A DNA stretch of 64,000 nt from Firmicutes bacterium UBA1739 (GTDB taxonomy: Bacteria > Bacillota > Clostridia > Peptostreptococcales > Anaerovoracaceae). Position numbers and translations under genes: made by a program. Positions 49,955 through 58,154 of this stretch are shown piece after piece (position 1 is the first letter of the stretch; every line of letters begins with the position of its first letter). Where the stretch lies: the NCBI GenBank assembly GCA_002315385.1, contig DCHZ01000031.1:1-64000 (forward strand), written 5' to 3'. The notes under the pieces are model-generated. The model was given only the letters and a program-made list of their open reading frames with translations. It ran no database searches and was not told where the DNA came from.

Positions 49955-51082
49955 TCAACGTGTAAATTTTCTTAGCAGCTTTCCGGTTTTTTCTCCTGTA
50001 TTCATCTCTCCTTTTGCACAAATTCCGTAAACAACAATATTTATTCCGGTTAATATCAGTATCACCGCTCCGGTTTCTACAGCATTCATCGGCTTACTCC
50101 AAAACATTATCATAAACACAATAAAAGAAATGACCGGCACTAAGGTTTGAATATTCAGACTTTTTTTCAGTGTTCTTCCTTCCTTTTTCTCATGTACGGT
50201 TTCCGGCTCTACTTCTTTGTAATTATATACTTTTTTTATCATATCTTTTGTATCATAATTACTGCCGCAAAAAAGCTTTTCAAGGTTTTCCAGAGATTTC
50301 TGTTCTTCCGAACGTGAACCGTTTTTTTTCAGAAATCCGCATAATCTCCCCATACTTTCGGAAAAAGTATCCTCCGTTTCCGAATCATCGGGAATGTAAA
50401 TCAGTCTCAGGTTTCCGTTATCGTCTGCGAACACGGTTTCTGCGGATATAAGATATCTTCTTCTCTCCAGCATACACTCCTCTCCTCTGTGTATTAGCTT
50501 GAGAATTCTTTCTATCAGCTCCGCTCCCATTTTGGTATTCTTCGATTTTTCTGCCATATCTTTCAGACACAGCATATTTCCGATTTCAAACATATAGTAA
50601 TCATAGTCTATGCTGCTAACATATATTATGTCAGCAATAGAAAGCTGCGGATTCTCTTCAATCATTCTAAGCTGATAATCTGTACAGCCTCTTGTTTTAG
50701 ATACAATTTTCAGTTTTCTTCCGCCTGCTGAATTTCTTACACTGCACTCATGGCCTTCAACGAGACAGGTTCTGACATCGTTTTCTATTGCTCTGAAAAC
50801 GAGCTCTGTCTTCCCGATGCAGATTCTATCTCCGTCTGAAAGCGGAACCGGTATTCCCGGTGTTGTTTTTTCCCCGTTTATCAGGCTGCCGTTCTTTGAA
50901 CATGCATCCGTATATGTTATTTCTTCTCCGCAGGTAAAAAATCCATGTTTTCTGCTGATATATTCATCATCAAAAGATTGTGCTTCCTGACTGCTCATGC
51001 AGTCTCTGCCTACGGAAATTTCTCCCTCTTCCTCTATTCTTAATATCTCTTTGCCTGTCGCATTAAATAATATGCCTATCAT
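49955..51082 (-). CDS. FHA domain protein of the Tad locus (DUF6382-like)
   Basis: A 375-residue protein. Residues about 15-100 form an FHA phosphothreonine-binding domain (ISVGRDC, EYISRKHGFF, DACSKNGSLINGEK). The middle (about 115-290) resembles the DUF6382 region common in clostridial Tad clusters. Two hydrophobic helices lie near 315-355, then a basic tail. It is the last gene of the operon; GAGGTG precedes the ATG. It may dock a phosphorylated Tad partner at the membrane. No kinase or phosphatase gene is nearby. Confidence 0.83.
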   Translation of the reverse strand: MIGILFNATGKEILRIEEEGEISVGRDCMSSQEAQSFDDEYISRKHGFFTCGEEITYTDACSKNGSLINGEKTTPGIPVPLSDGDRICIGKTELVFRAIENDVRTCLVEGHECSVRNSAGGRKLKIVSKTRGCTDYQLRMIEENPQLSIADIIYVSSIDYDYYMFEIGNMLCLKDMAEKSKNTKMGAELIERILKLIHRGEECMLERRRYLISAETVFADDNGNLRLIYIPDDSETEDTFSESMGRLCGFLKKNGSRSEEQKSLENLEKLFCGSNYDTKDMIKKVYNYKEVEPETVHEKKEGRTLKKSLNIQTLVPVISFIVFMIMFWSKPMNAVETGAVILILTGINIVVYGICAKGEMNTGEKTGKLLRKFTR

Positions 51083-51091
51083 TTTTTCACC

Positions 51092-51694
51092 TCACCGGCA
51101 GACAAGACAGGGGGAATATCCGCCCGAAATCGCTTCACTGAGAGTAATACACCGGAAGAATCTTCCGCTCATAGCAAGATATTTGCAGTTGCCACTATGA
51201 TATTTTTCGCCATAGCGTGGAAATACATAAATATACTTATCTGAATCCTCATGTTCCATAGCTTCAAAACCGAGAATCTCTCCGGTATTGTCCACCCCGC
51301 TCCATTTTCTTGCCACTAAAGTATCCTTCAGACTGATATCATCAAATAAATTAAACGGGAGTTTAAGCTCTATCGGCGAAACCACTTCAGCCACATATAA
51401 TTCATTTTCATCATACACGTTTGCTTCTAAATTAATCTCTTTGTTTACTTTTTCACGTACTCCGTGATATGTTCTGCTTTCAAACATCCGCTTTCCGTAA
51501 GATTCTCCTCCAAGCTGACCTTCCCATGAAAGAGTTACTATGTTTTCGGCAGCTTCAAAGTGTATAATCTCCTGAAAATGCATTATCTTCAGTGTATATA
51601 CCAGCAGAACCACAGAGAATAAAAAGACAGGAATAAACATAGCCGCTTCAACAACAATATATCCTTTACGGTTTAAATAAAAAATATTTTTAAT
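51092..51694 (-). CDS. TadE-like pseudopilin with a C-terminal His/Cys motif, probable ATT start
   Basis: About 200 residues if it starts at ATT (51692-51694), which gives LNRKGYIVVEAAMFIPVFLF, the same layout as the other TadE-like protein here (LKNRKGSVFIEAAVVFPMM). No ATG, GTG or TTG occurs between the upstream in-frame stop and the ATG at 51640, which would remove the conserved signal. GGAG lies 7 bases before the ATT, which overlaps the preceding stop. After the N-terminal helix comes a beta-rich domain, and the C-terminus (KYHSGNCKYLA ... GGYSPCLVCR) matches the YHxxxC...PCxxC motif found at the ends of various surface or nuclease proteins, probably metal binding. Confidence 0.75.
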   Translation of the reverse strand: MKNIFYLNRKGYIVVEAAMFIPVFLFSVVLLVYTLKIMHFQEIIHFEAAENIVTLSWEGQLGGESYGKRMFESRTYHGVREKVNKEINLEANVYDENELYVAEVVSPIELKLPFNLFDDISLKDTLVARKWSGVDNTGEILGFEAMEHEDSDKYIYVFPRYGEKYHSGNCKYLAMSGRFFRCITLSEAISGGYSPCLVCR

Positions 51695-53159
51695 ATGTAT
51701 ACTCCCCCTTTACTTTCATTAAACTGTCTTCTATTATTCCCGGCAAAACCCCCGGAAGATATGAAATCCGTTCATAGTATGAATCTGTACTGAATCCTGT
51801 AATACAGTTCCTTAAATCAAACTGTACATTATATCTTCCTTTCATATTAATCTGAATCAGGTCCATGGTCCTTTTCTCCAGTTTTTCCATACTGCACGTA
51901 AGCATTAAAAGCTGCAGATAATCAGTATAATCCAGCCCCTTTCCTCCTTCATATTCTACGCTTATTTTTTTCCCTCCGCTTAGTACGCTTTCCAGATCCA
52001 GCTTCCAGGATTTTCTGTCTTTTTTAAATGGGACCTTACCTCCGCTGTAAATCAGATCAATATCTTCCCGTGCTTCCGCCCCCGCCCAGGCCGAAGCAAT
52101 CAGAAACTGAACAGCTGCTGCATACGGTCCCGGTGCAATCACTGCGGCCGCTTCCAGAGTAAGCCGGTTTTTTTCAGTATCGGCATAAATATGGGCTATA
52201 TTCAGTGCGGTTCTAAGCAAAAACAAATCTCTTTTAACAGATGATTTATTGTTTTCATCACTATATCTTCCTTTCAGTATGTACTCACATTCATTCGAAA
52301 AGAAAGTTTCACTGTCTGAATTATTCTCCGTTACGGCATTTTTAAAATACAGTTTTATGTATTCTATCAGAACAAGCTTGTCCGTTCCTGTACTGATACC
52401 TGAATAAAATGTATCAAGGTATTTCGAGCTTTCCTCTCCCAGTTCTTTTAAATCTTCTTCCTTCCCGAGACCATATCTTTTCTTTTCATTTATGTCTGAT
52501 TCATGTCCCGAAGGAAGGGACTCTATAATTCTTCTGCTTCGAAGTACCCTGTCTTTTGTTCCGTCTTCCGCATCAAAAGCGTTTTGATTTAACGAAACCG
52601 GTTTTCTTTCTACCGTTTCATTCTGTTCAGTACCGTCATCCCGACTCTTATTTTTGTTTTCTTCCTTTTCTTTTGTAAAATCCGACATGGCCTCGTCTTT
52701 TTTCTCCGAAATATCATTTTTCCCGTTAATATAACTTAGTATTTTCTCCATTCCGATTTCAATTGACTTGTCCTTGATATGTTCCCTTACCTGCTCCATA
52801 AATATTTCAGATTCAGCCAGGCTTGTACCGCCGCATTCTACTTTAATATCATTTAATATCACATCAAAAAATACAATTTCCTCTCCGCTTTTATTTCCTG
52901 TTCTCGACATTTTTTTTACATACTTTCTTATTCTGTCACTTATCTCCTGTTCTCCGCCGTTAAAACCCATAAGGGAATAATCTTCAAACAAATTCCTGTC
53001 ATATTCCGCTAATACAGATTTGCAGGCCATATAGTTCATTCTTTTTGCATATGCATTGGCTGTTGCAAGGCTGCATGCATCGCATGCAGCACCCACTGCA
53101 ACAAGAATACTCACAAGTACCGCACAAAGAAAAACCGATACCGCTCCCTTACTCTTCAT
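51690..53159 (-). CDS. DUF5702 domain protein (Tad locus)
   Basis: A 489-residue protein. The N-terminus KSKGAVSVFLCAVLVSILVAVGAACDACS is a TadG-like pilin-type signal helix (KGAVSVF), followed by a large extracellular region. Residues about 160-260 are very charged (EKKDEAMSDFTKEKEENKNKS), probably disordered. The C-terminal part (AAAVIAPGPYAAAVQFLIASAWAGAEAREDI onwards) fits DUF5702, regularly seen in clostridial Tad clusters. The ATG at 53159 follows GGAG and overlaps the TadE gene by 11 bases. Probably a minor pseudopilin or assembly factor. Confidence 0.82.
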   Translation of the reverse strand: MKSKGAVSVFLCAVLVSILVAVGAACDACSLATANAYAKRMNYMACKSVLAEYDRNLFEDYSLMGFNGGEQEISDRIRKYVKKMSRTGNKSGEEIVFFDVILNDIKVECGGTSLAESEIFMEQVREHIKDKSIEIGMEKILSYINGKNDISEKKDEAMSDFTKEKEENKNKSRDDGTEQNETVERKPVSLNQNAFDAEDGTKDRVLRSRRIIESLPSGHESDINEKKRYGLGKEEDLKELGEESSKYLDTFYSGISTGTDKLVLIEYIKLYFKNAVTENNSDSETFFSNECEYILKGRYSDENNKSSVKRDLFLLRTALNIAHIYADTEKNRLTLEAAAVIAPGPYAAAVQFLIASAWAGAEAREDIDLIYSGGKVPFKKDRKSWKLDLESVLSGGKKISVEYEGGKGLDYTDYLQLLMLTCSMEKLEKRTMDLIQINMKGRYNVQFDLRNCITGFSTDSYYERISYLPGVLPGIIEDSLMKVKGEYTY

Positions 53160-53385
53160 GGAAAAGATCTCCAATCGCAGCAGCCCTTCTGATATTTCTT
53201 CCTTCATCATATCCGTTTTCAAACACCTTTGAATCTGCAGCTGCTTCTTCAACTGTCAGACTGTAAAATTCCATCATTAAATAAATTACCGATACAATCA
53301 ATACTATCATCATTGGAAAAACTACTGCGGCTTCAATAAAAACACTTCCTTTACGGTTTTTTAATACTGATTTTACCGACTTCAT
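53149..53385 (-). CDS. TadE-like pseudopilin
   Basis: A 78-residue minor pilin. NRKGSVFIEAAVVFPMMIVLIVSVIYLMM is the TadE signature: a short basic leader, Gly, then a Glu at position 5 of the mature protein and a hydrophobic helix. It starts 4 bases after the flp stop without its own ribosome site and overlaps the DUF5702 gene. Processing would need a prepilin peptidase that is not in this window. Confidence 0.85.
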   Translation of the reverse strand: MKSVKSVLKNRKGSVFIEAAVVFPMMIVLIVSVIYLMMEFYSLTVEEAAADSKVFENGYDEGRNIRRAAAIGDLFHEE

Positions 53386-53389
53386 ATTA

Positions 53390-53560
53390 TCATGAAAAAG
53401 ATGATGCTTTCAGTCCGCCAAACACATCATTCACAAATGAGGTGATCTGAGATTTAAATATCAAAGCCAGTGCAATTGCAATAGCAATCAAAAGACCTAC
53501 CTGCACAAGCTCCATACCCCTATTATCGGCAAATATTGCCTTACATTTCCTAATCAACAT
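53390..53560 (-). CDS. flp: Flp-type pilin
   Basis: A 56-residue protein: basic leader, DNRGMELVQVGLLIAIAIALALIF helix, then KSQITSFVNDVFGGL. This is the layout of Flp major pilins in Clostridia, where the peptidase cuts after the Gly before MELVQ. It lies between tadC and tadE as expected. GGAGTGATGAATT precedes the ATG. Confidence 0.88.
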   Translation of the reverse strand: MLIRKCKAIFADNRGMELVQVGLLIAIAIALALIFKSQITSFVNDVFGGLKASSFS

Positions 53561-53577
53561 AATTCATCACTCCCTGT

Positions 53578-54834
53578 TTACATCTGCATAACAGCAGGTG
53601 CCATTACAATAATAATTAATACGGACAGAATTATCATGAGAGGGAAAATCAACTTGGTATCAGCTGTTCTTCCCAGTCTCTGAACATGAGACTTCCTTTC
53701 TCTGAGCATAAGCACACTTTCCTCCTCCAGCTTTTCCGCCAGACTGATTCCCGATTCCAGACTGTCTCTCAGAATAACCGATAATCTTGCAAATTCCCGG
53801 ACATCCAGTCGTTCGGAAAGTTTCATCAGTTCTTCCGAAAAAGATGCATTCCCTTCTTTCATTCTGATTACGGACTCTGATAGTTCTTCGTAAAACACTT
53901 TTTCTCCCGCAGGTTTTACATAATGAAGATAATCATCTGCAATTCTGCCCACCGCATCACTCAGAATCAGCCCTGCTGAAATAAGCATTACCAGTTTGTC
54001 AAGAAAATACGGAAACTCGTTTTGTATTTCCTCTTTTCTTTTTTTCAAAGCTGTTTTTCTGTCAGATTTTCTTGTTGAATAAATAAACACCGCAGCTATG
54101 ATAAAAACAGCTGCAATAACAAAACAGATATTATTATTTCTGTTTCTCCATTTTATTGTCAGTCCACTCTCTGTTTTTTCAGGCAGAATAACTGTACTTT
54201 CTTCCCGGTCGTCATTAATGCCGCTTTTTAAATCCGACATACTTTTGTCAACCAAAATTCCGAAATTTTCGGAATTCACACCCAGGCGATGTCTCACATT
54301 ACATTTCCACACCGCTTCAGTGTCTTCAATAACAAGTCGGGCAGTCAAAAGAACATATCCGTTATCATCAGTTTTTCCCGGATAGACTTTTCCGTCAGGT
54401 TCGATAAGTTCGTTTCTGTCTGAGCTCCATACCAGACTTACACCACTTTCATCATGAAATTCTATAAGATTTAAATCAGATTTGATATCATCTGCTCCGG
54501 TATTATCCCCAAGAATTATCTCAGGAAGACTCTTCTGACACAGCTCCAGTCTTTTTTTCTTTTCTTTTTCACTCAGCTTTCGGGGGCTGACACTCAGATC
54601 CACATTTTCACTGACAGTATTTCCGTCGTATTCTGCTTCCGCAATCAGACTGTACTGGCGGTCTCCTGTTCCGAATTCTCCCCGTTCAAGAGACTTCTCC
54701 GGATTCCCGCTTTCGGTAATTCCTTTTATTATCCCCAGCAAGGCAAAAATCACCGCTGCAGCAAATAACACAATATAAATAATATTTTCTTTTTTTTTCA
54801 GATTTCCGGCTGCTGTTCTTATTTTTTCTTTCAT
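53578..54834 (-). CDS. tadC: TadC-like type II secretion F family protein with an extra N-terminal Ig-like domain
   Basis: A 418-residue inner membrane platform protein. The C-terminal about 185 residues are TadC (KKRKEEIQNEFPYFLDKLVMLISAGLILSDAV, SDAVGRIADDYL, VIMAPAVMQM). Before it lies a hydrophobic anchor (about 20-37) and an extracellular region of about 185 residues with VSLVWSSDRNELIEPDGKVYPG, the pattern of atrophied bacterial Ig-like domains. Standard TadC is near 300 residues. It overlaps tadB by 4 bases (ATGA). Confidence 0.88.
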   Translation of the reverse strand: MKEKIRTAAGNLKKKENIIYIVLFAAAVIFALLGIIKGITESGNPEKSLERGEFGTGDRQYSLIAEAEYDGNTVSENVDLSVSPRKLSEKEKKKRLELCQKSLPEIILGDNTGADDIKSDLNLIEFHDESGVSLVWSSDRNELIEPDGKVYPGKTDDNGYVLLTARLVIEDTEAVWKCNVRHRLGVNSENFGILVDKSMSDLKSGINDDREESTVILPEKTESGLTIKWRNRNNNICFVIAAVFIIAAVFIYSTRKSDRKTALKKRKEEIQNEFPYFLDKLVMLISAGLILSDAVGRIADDYLHYVKPAGEKVFYEELSESVIRMKEGNASFSEELMKLSERLDVREFARLSVILRDSLESGISLAEKLEEESVLMLRERKSHVQRLGRTADTKLIFPLMIILSVLIIIVMAPAVMQM

Positions 54835-55574
54835 ATTTTAATTTCCATTATGTTCAAACATAATTTACCCGCAAAGGCAGCTGCGCAAAGGCAAAAACTC
54901 ATTACTATCCTCCCCGCAACTCCCGAATACAGCACCTCTGCATAATCGCTGGAAGTAATCTGCATGAATCCCAGAATAATCAGAGGAATTGTGCATAGAA
55001 TTACTGCTTCAAGTTTTTTCTGAATAAGCAGATTATTCAGTTCCTGTCTCAATCCGATTTTATCGCCTATTATCAGTGCTGCCTTGTTTATTGCTTTTTC
55101 ACGGTTTCCGCCGGCACGAATGCAGATACAGAATATCTCCATAAAGTTTCGTATATCTTCCACACCTGATTTTATCCCGAAATCAAGAAGTGCTTTTTCC
55201 GGAGACACATTGGCTTCCCTGATCTTATTCTGCATTTTGGCAAACTCTGCGGTAAGAAAACTTCCGGCTCCGTAAATACTTTCCAGATTTCTGTATGCCG
55301 CAAAAACCGCTGAATCTGCCTGTCTGCCGGAAGCTGCCGTATCTGAAAAAGCATAAAGAACATCTTTAAACTCCACGTTAATGCGTTCCTTCATTCGCTC
55401 TCTTATTATTCGCTCAAAATGCTTTCTGAATACAAAAGGGAACACCGACATCAGCATAGCCACAACCGCATTACGGTAGAACAGCCATCCTGTAATAAAG
55501 CAGAGTATTCCGGCACAGAGATAATATCGAATTATGATTCCTTTTTTTATCTGAAAATCAGTATCGGAATTCAA
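54831..55574 (-). CDS. tadB: TadB-like type II secretion F family protein
   Basis: A 247-residue platform protein. FKDVLYAFSDTAASGRQADSAVFAAYRNLESIYG and NFMEIFCICIRAGGNREKAINKAALII are T2SF-type features; hydrophobic segments flank them. TTG start, supported by GGGGAG 6 bases upstream. It overlaps the end of tadA by 17 bases. Pairs with TadC to anchor the assembly ATPase. Confidence 0.87.
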   Translation of the reverse strand: MNSDTDFQIKKGIIIRYYLCAGILCFITGWLFYRNAVVAMLMSVFPFVFRKHFERIIRERMKERINVEFKDVLYAFSDTAASGRQADSAVFAAYRNLESIYGAGSFLTAEFAKMQNKIREANVSPEKALLDFGIKSGVEDIRNFMEIFCICIRAGGNREKAINKAALIIGDKIGLRQELNNLLIQKKLEAVILCTIPLIILGFMQITSSDYAEVLYSGVAGRIVMSFCLCAAAFAGKLCLNIMEIKI

Positions 55575-56781
55575 ACGCTTCTCCCCTTCCTCTTAATACT
55601 AATCTGGACGTATTCTTCAATCTGTTTCCTGTTTTCTTTAATCCTTCGGATCCGAATCTGAAAAGGCAATTCATTATTATTCCTCCGTTTTCCGATTCGC
55701 AGACTTCACTTATTTCAAGTACACGTCTTGACATATCACTGAATCTTCCCAGATGAACCACAATATCCAGAGCTGAAGCAATCTGCTGTCTTATCGCATC
55801 CAAAGGATAGTTCTCAGCTGTAAGAACCATAGTCTCAAGCCTGTGAATCATCCCCTGGGCTGAATTCGAATGACCGGTAGACATGCAGCCGTCATGACCG
55901 CTGTTCAATGCCTGCAGCATATCCAGTGCTTCTCCTCCTCTGACTTCTCCCACAATTATTCTGTCAGGTCTCATTCTCATGGCAGCCCTGATTAATTGTC
56001 GGATATTCACCGCTCCCTTGCCCTGTGAGTTTGCATTTTTTGTTTCAAGCCTCACAATATTTCTGATTTCTTCGATTTGAAGCTCTGCAGAGTCCTCTAT
56101 TACAATTACCCTCTCTTCCCGTGGTATATAATCAGACAGAACATTAAGGAAAGTTGTCTTCCCGGAGCTGGTCCCGCCGCTGACAAAAATATTATGACCG
56201 GTTTCAACCATAACCTTCAGAAAATCCGCAGCTTCCTCCGTAATACTTCCCATTTTTATCATATCTTCCATCTTCAGCATTCGTTTCGGAAATTTTCTTA
56301 TCGTAAGTATAGGTCCGTTTATGGCAATATTACTGTATACGGCATTTACTCTCGAACCGTCCGCAAGCCTGGCATCAACAATCGGATTAATATCGTTTAT
56401 CTCCCTGTGTACTTTTGCGGCAATGCGCCGGATAAGATCCTCCAGCTGTTCCCGGCTTTCAAAACTTACAGGAAGCCTTTCTATCCGTCCTTCCTTCTCG
56501 GAAAAAATGTCACTCGGTCCGTTAACCATTATCTCTCTTACACCTTCCTCATCGGCAAAAGGCTGCAGAATATCAAGTTCTTTTCTGGTTGAATTATATA
56601 TGGTTTCTACCAGCATCTTTTTTTCCCGAAATCCCAGTTTCACATTCCTTTTGCTGTCAAGGACCGTATCCTCAATTATTCTGAGCGCGGTATCATCTGA
56701 AATATCTACGCCCGCACTCCCCATTTTTTCCCGAACCTCTTTTATCATTTCCTCTGCAATGCAAGGATCTATTTCATTCAA
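55558..56781 (-). CDS. tadA: Tad pilus assembly ATPase TadA/CpaF
   Basis: Secretion ATPase powering pilus extension. Walker A is GGTSSGKTTFLN, Walker B region DRIIVGEVRGGEALDMLQALNSGHDGCMSTGHSNSA, with the family Arg/Asp-rich segment IRRIAAKVHREINDINPIVDARLADGSRVNAV. Start at TTG (56781) because GGAGAGG lies 6 bases upstream; a TTG five codons earlier lacks a good site. It overlaps the end of tadZ by 8 bases. About 407 residues, normal. Confidence 0.92.
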   Translation of the reverse strand: MNEIDPCIAEEMIKEVREKMGSAGVDISDDTALRIIEDTVLDSKRNVKLGFREKKMLVETIYNSTRKELDILQPFADEEGVREIMVNGPSDIFSEKEGRIERLPVSFESREQLEDLIRRIAAKVHREINDINPIVDARLADGSRVNAVYSNIAINGPILTIRKFPKRMLKMEDMIKMGSITEEAADFLKVMVETGHNIFVSGGTSSGKTTFLNVLSDYIPREERVIVIEDSAELQIEEIRNIVRLETKNANSQGKGAVNIRQLIRAAMRMRPDRIIVGEVRGGEALDMLQALNSGHDGCMSTGHSNSAQGMIHRLETMVLTAENYPLDAIRQQIASALDIVVHLGRFSDMSRRVLEISEVCESENGGIIMNCLFRFGSEGLKKTGNRLKNTSRLVLRGRGEAFEFRY

Positions 56782-57853
56782 AGCATTCCTCTCCAATAAA
56801 TTCCACTAATCTCCTTATCCCCTTCCATGTATCACTGTTTACCTTCTCCTGATATGTTTTTTTTGCAAAGCCTTCGGTTACACATATAGAAAAATCACTT
56901 TGTGTTTCCTGTTCCCGGCTTTCACTGTAACACAAACTTATTATTCTGCCTCCGAAACCTTCTTCAGTCAGATTTCTCACAATTCTCCGGTTTCCTTTCC
57001 TGCTTCCTGCACTCCCGTCGTCAATCGTTATCAGCAATTCTGTATTTTCGAGGGAATCCATACAGTTTTTTGTTCCCGAAACAGGAATGAACGCTATTGC
57101 ATAATCCAGGTTCATGTTTTCTTTCAGATTTACAAAAAACAGACTCACTTCATTTTCCTCAAGTCTCATAAACGGATTCTTTCCTTCATCACTGTCAAAA
57201 AACAAAAATCCCGATACATCAGCAGATGAATATTTTTCGGGTATTGTCCAGATGTCGTCATGGCTTCCATAAATGCAGCAGTAAATAAAATCATCCCAGT
57301 TTCTCGTTCCTCTGCGTTCACATCCGGAAATGTGATTGACATGCTCTCTCAAATCAAGAAACAGGATTCTTTTCCCTGACTCCGCCAAAGCTTCCGCCAG
57401 AACCCTGGCTGCTTCCATACCCGAAGCTTCGTCAAAAGTCCCCGTAATACCTATAATTCTCATATTTCCACTGTGTTTTTTCTCACTTTTATTCTTATTT
57501 CCGGTCCGATGTGCGGCATTATCCGTATCTGCCTTCTCCCTTATTGCCGATGCAATATTTTTTACATTCTGATATTTAAACAGTGCTCTGTTCCCAGGCA
57601 GGTCCCATTCCGCATCAGTTTTGTTTTCACATAAAACTATACATTTTGTGTAGTTTTGCTTACTGTTTAACTTCATACCGTTTTCAATAATAATGATATC
57701 ATGTTCCTTTATCAGACGCTCTTCCTCCACACTCAGCCCTTTTTCGGATATACACGATACCGTCAGGTCTCTATCCGCTTCCGTCAAAGCCAACGCCAGC
57801 GTACGATTATAATTCATATCACTTCCCGAAATCAATACCGAGATTCTGTTCAT
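56774..57853 (-). CDS. TadZ/CpaE-like localisation protein with a degenerate P-loop
   Basis: A 359-residue protein at the head of the Tad operon. The N-terminal receiver-like part (ISVLISGSDMNYNRTLALALTEAD) is followed by a ParA/MinD-like domain (RIIGITGTFDEASGMEAARVLAEAL, KRILFLDLREHVNHISG). The Walker A lysines are absent: GTFDEASGMEA replaces GGxGKT, so it probably does not hydrolyse ATP. TadZ places the pilus machine in the cell. The ATG has AGGAG 8 bases upstream. Confidence 0.82.
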   Translation of the reverse strand: MNRISVLISGSDMNYNRTLALALTEADRDLTVSCISEKGLSVEEERLIKEHDIIIIENGMKLNSKQNYTKCIVLCENKTDAEWDLPGNRALFKYQNVKNIASAIREKADTDNAAHRTGNKNKSEKKHSGNMRIIGITGTFDEASGMEAARVLAEALAESGKRILFLDLREHVNHISGCERRGTRNWDDFIYCCIYGSHDDIWTIPEKYSSADVSGFLFFDSDEGKNPFMRLEENEVSLFFVNLKENMNLDYAIAFIPVSGTKNCMDSLENTELLITIDDGSAGSRKGNRRIVRNLTEEGFGGRIISLCYSESREQETQSDFSICVTEGFAKKTYQEKVNSDTWKGIRRLVEFIGEECFE

Positions 57854-57886
57854 AACTGTTTCTCCTGTTTTCTCTTCTGCAGCTAT

Positions 57887-57915
57887 ATTATATCCCCGGC
57901 ATGTCCGGGCTACAA
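57887..57915 (-). promoter_or_regulatory. Promoter of the Tad operon with a palindromic spacer
   Basis: Minus-strand perfect -10 TATAAT with a weak -35 TTGTAG at 17 bases. The spacer is almost wholly the palindrome CCCGG-ACATG-CCGGG, so a spacer-binding regulator may control it. Leader to the ATG about 30 bases. Confidence 0.65.
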
Positions 57916-58063
57916 TCCGTATCTTTTTTTCTTTCAACCTTTCACAAAATCCGTACATTTTGAACATGTATTTTACGAAAGCTCCGCATTTATTTCGTAT
58001 TTTCCGCTAAATATCAGTAATTACTATGCTCAATAATTTTGATTGTCCTTACCTACAGCAAAA

Positions 58064-58116
58064 CCGGCAGCAGAGTACATTAAGCTTTTTCCGAGCTTAA
58101 TGTACTCTGCTGCCGG
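58064..58116 (-). terminator. Very long hairpin ending the FAD-oxidoreductase operon
   Basis: Perfect 23-bp arms (CCGGCAGCAGAGTACATTAA plus GCT, and the complement) with a 7-base loop, 38 bases after the operon's stop. TTTTG follows on the minus strand. The stem is much longer than that of other terminators here. Confidence 0.75.
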
Positions 58117-58154
58117 CGCCCTCATTACCGGTATTAAAAAAGAATCTGTCTGCT

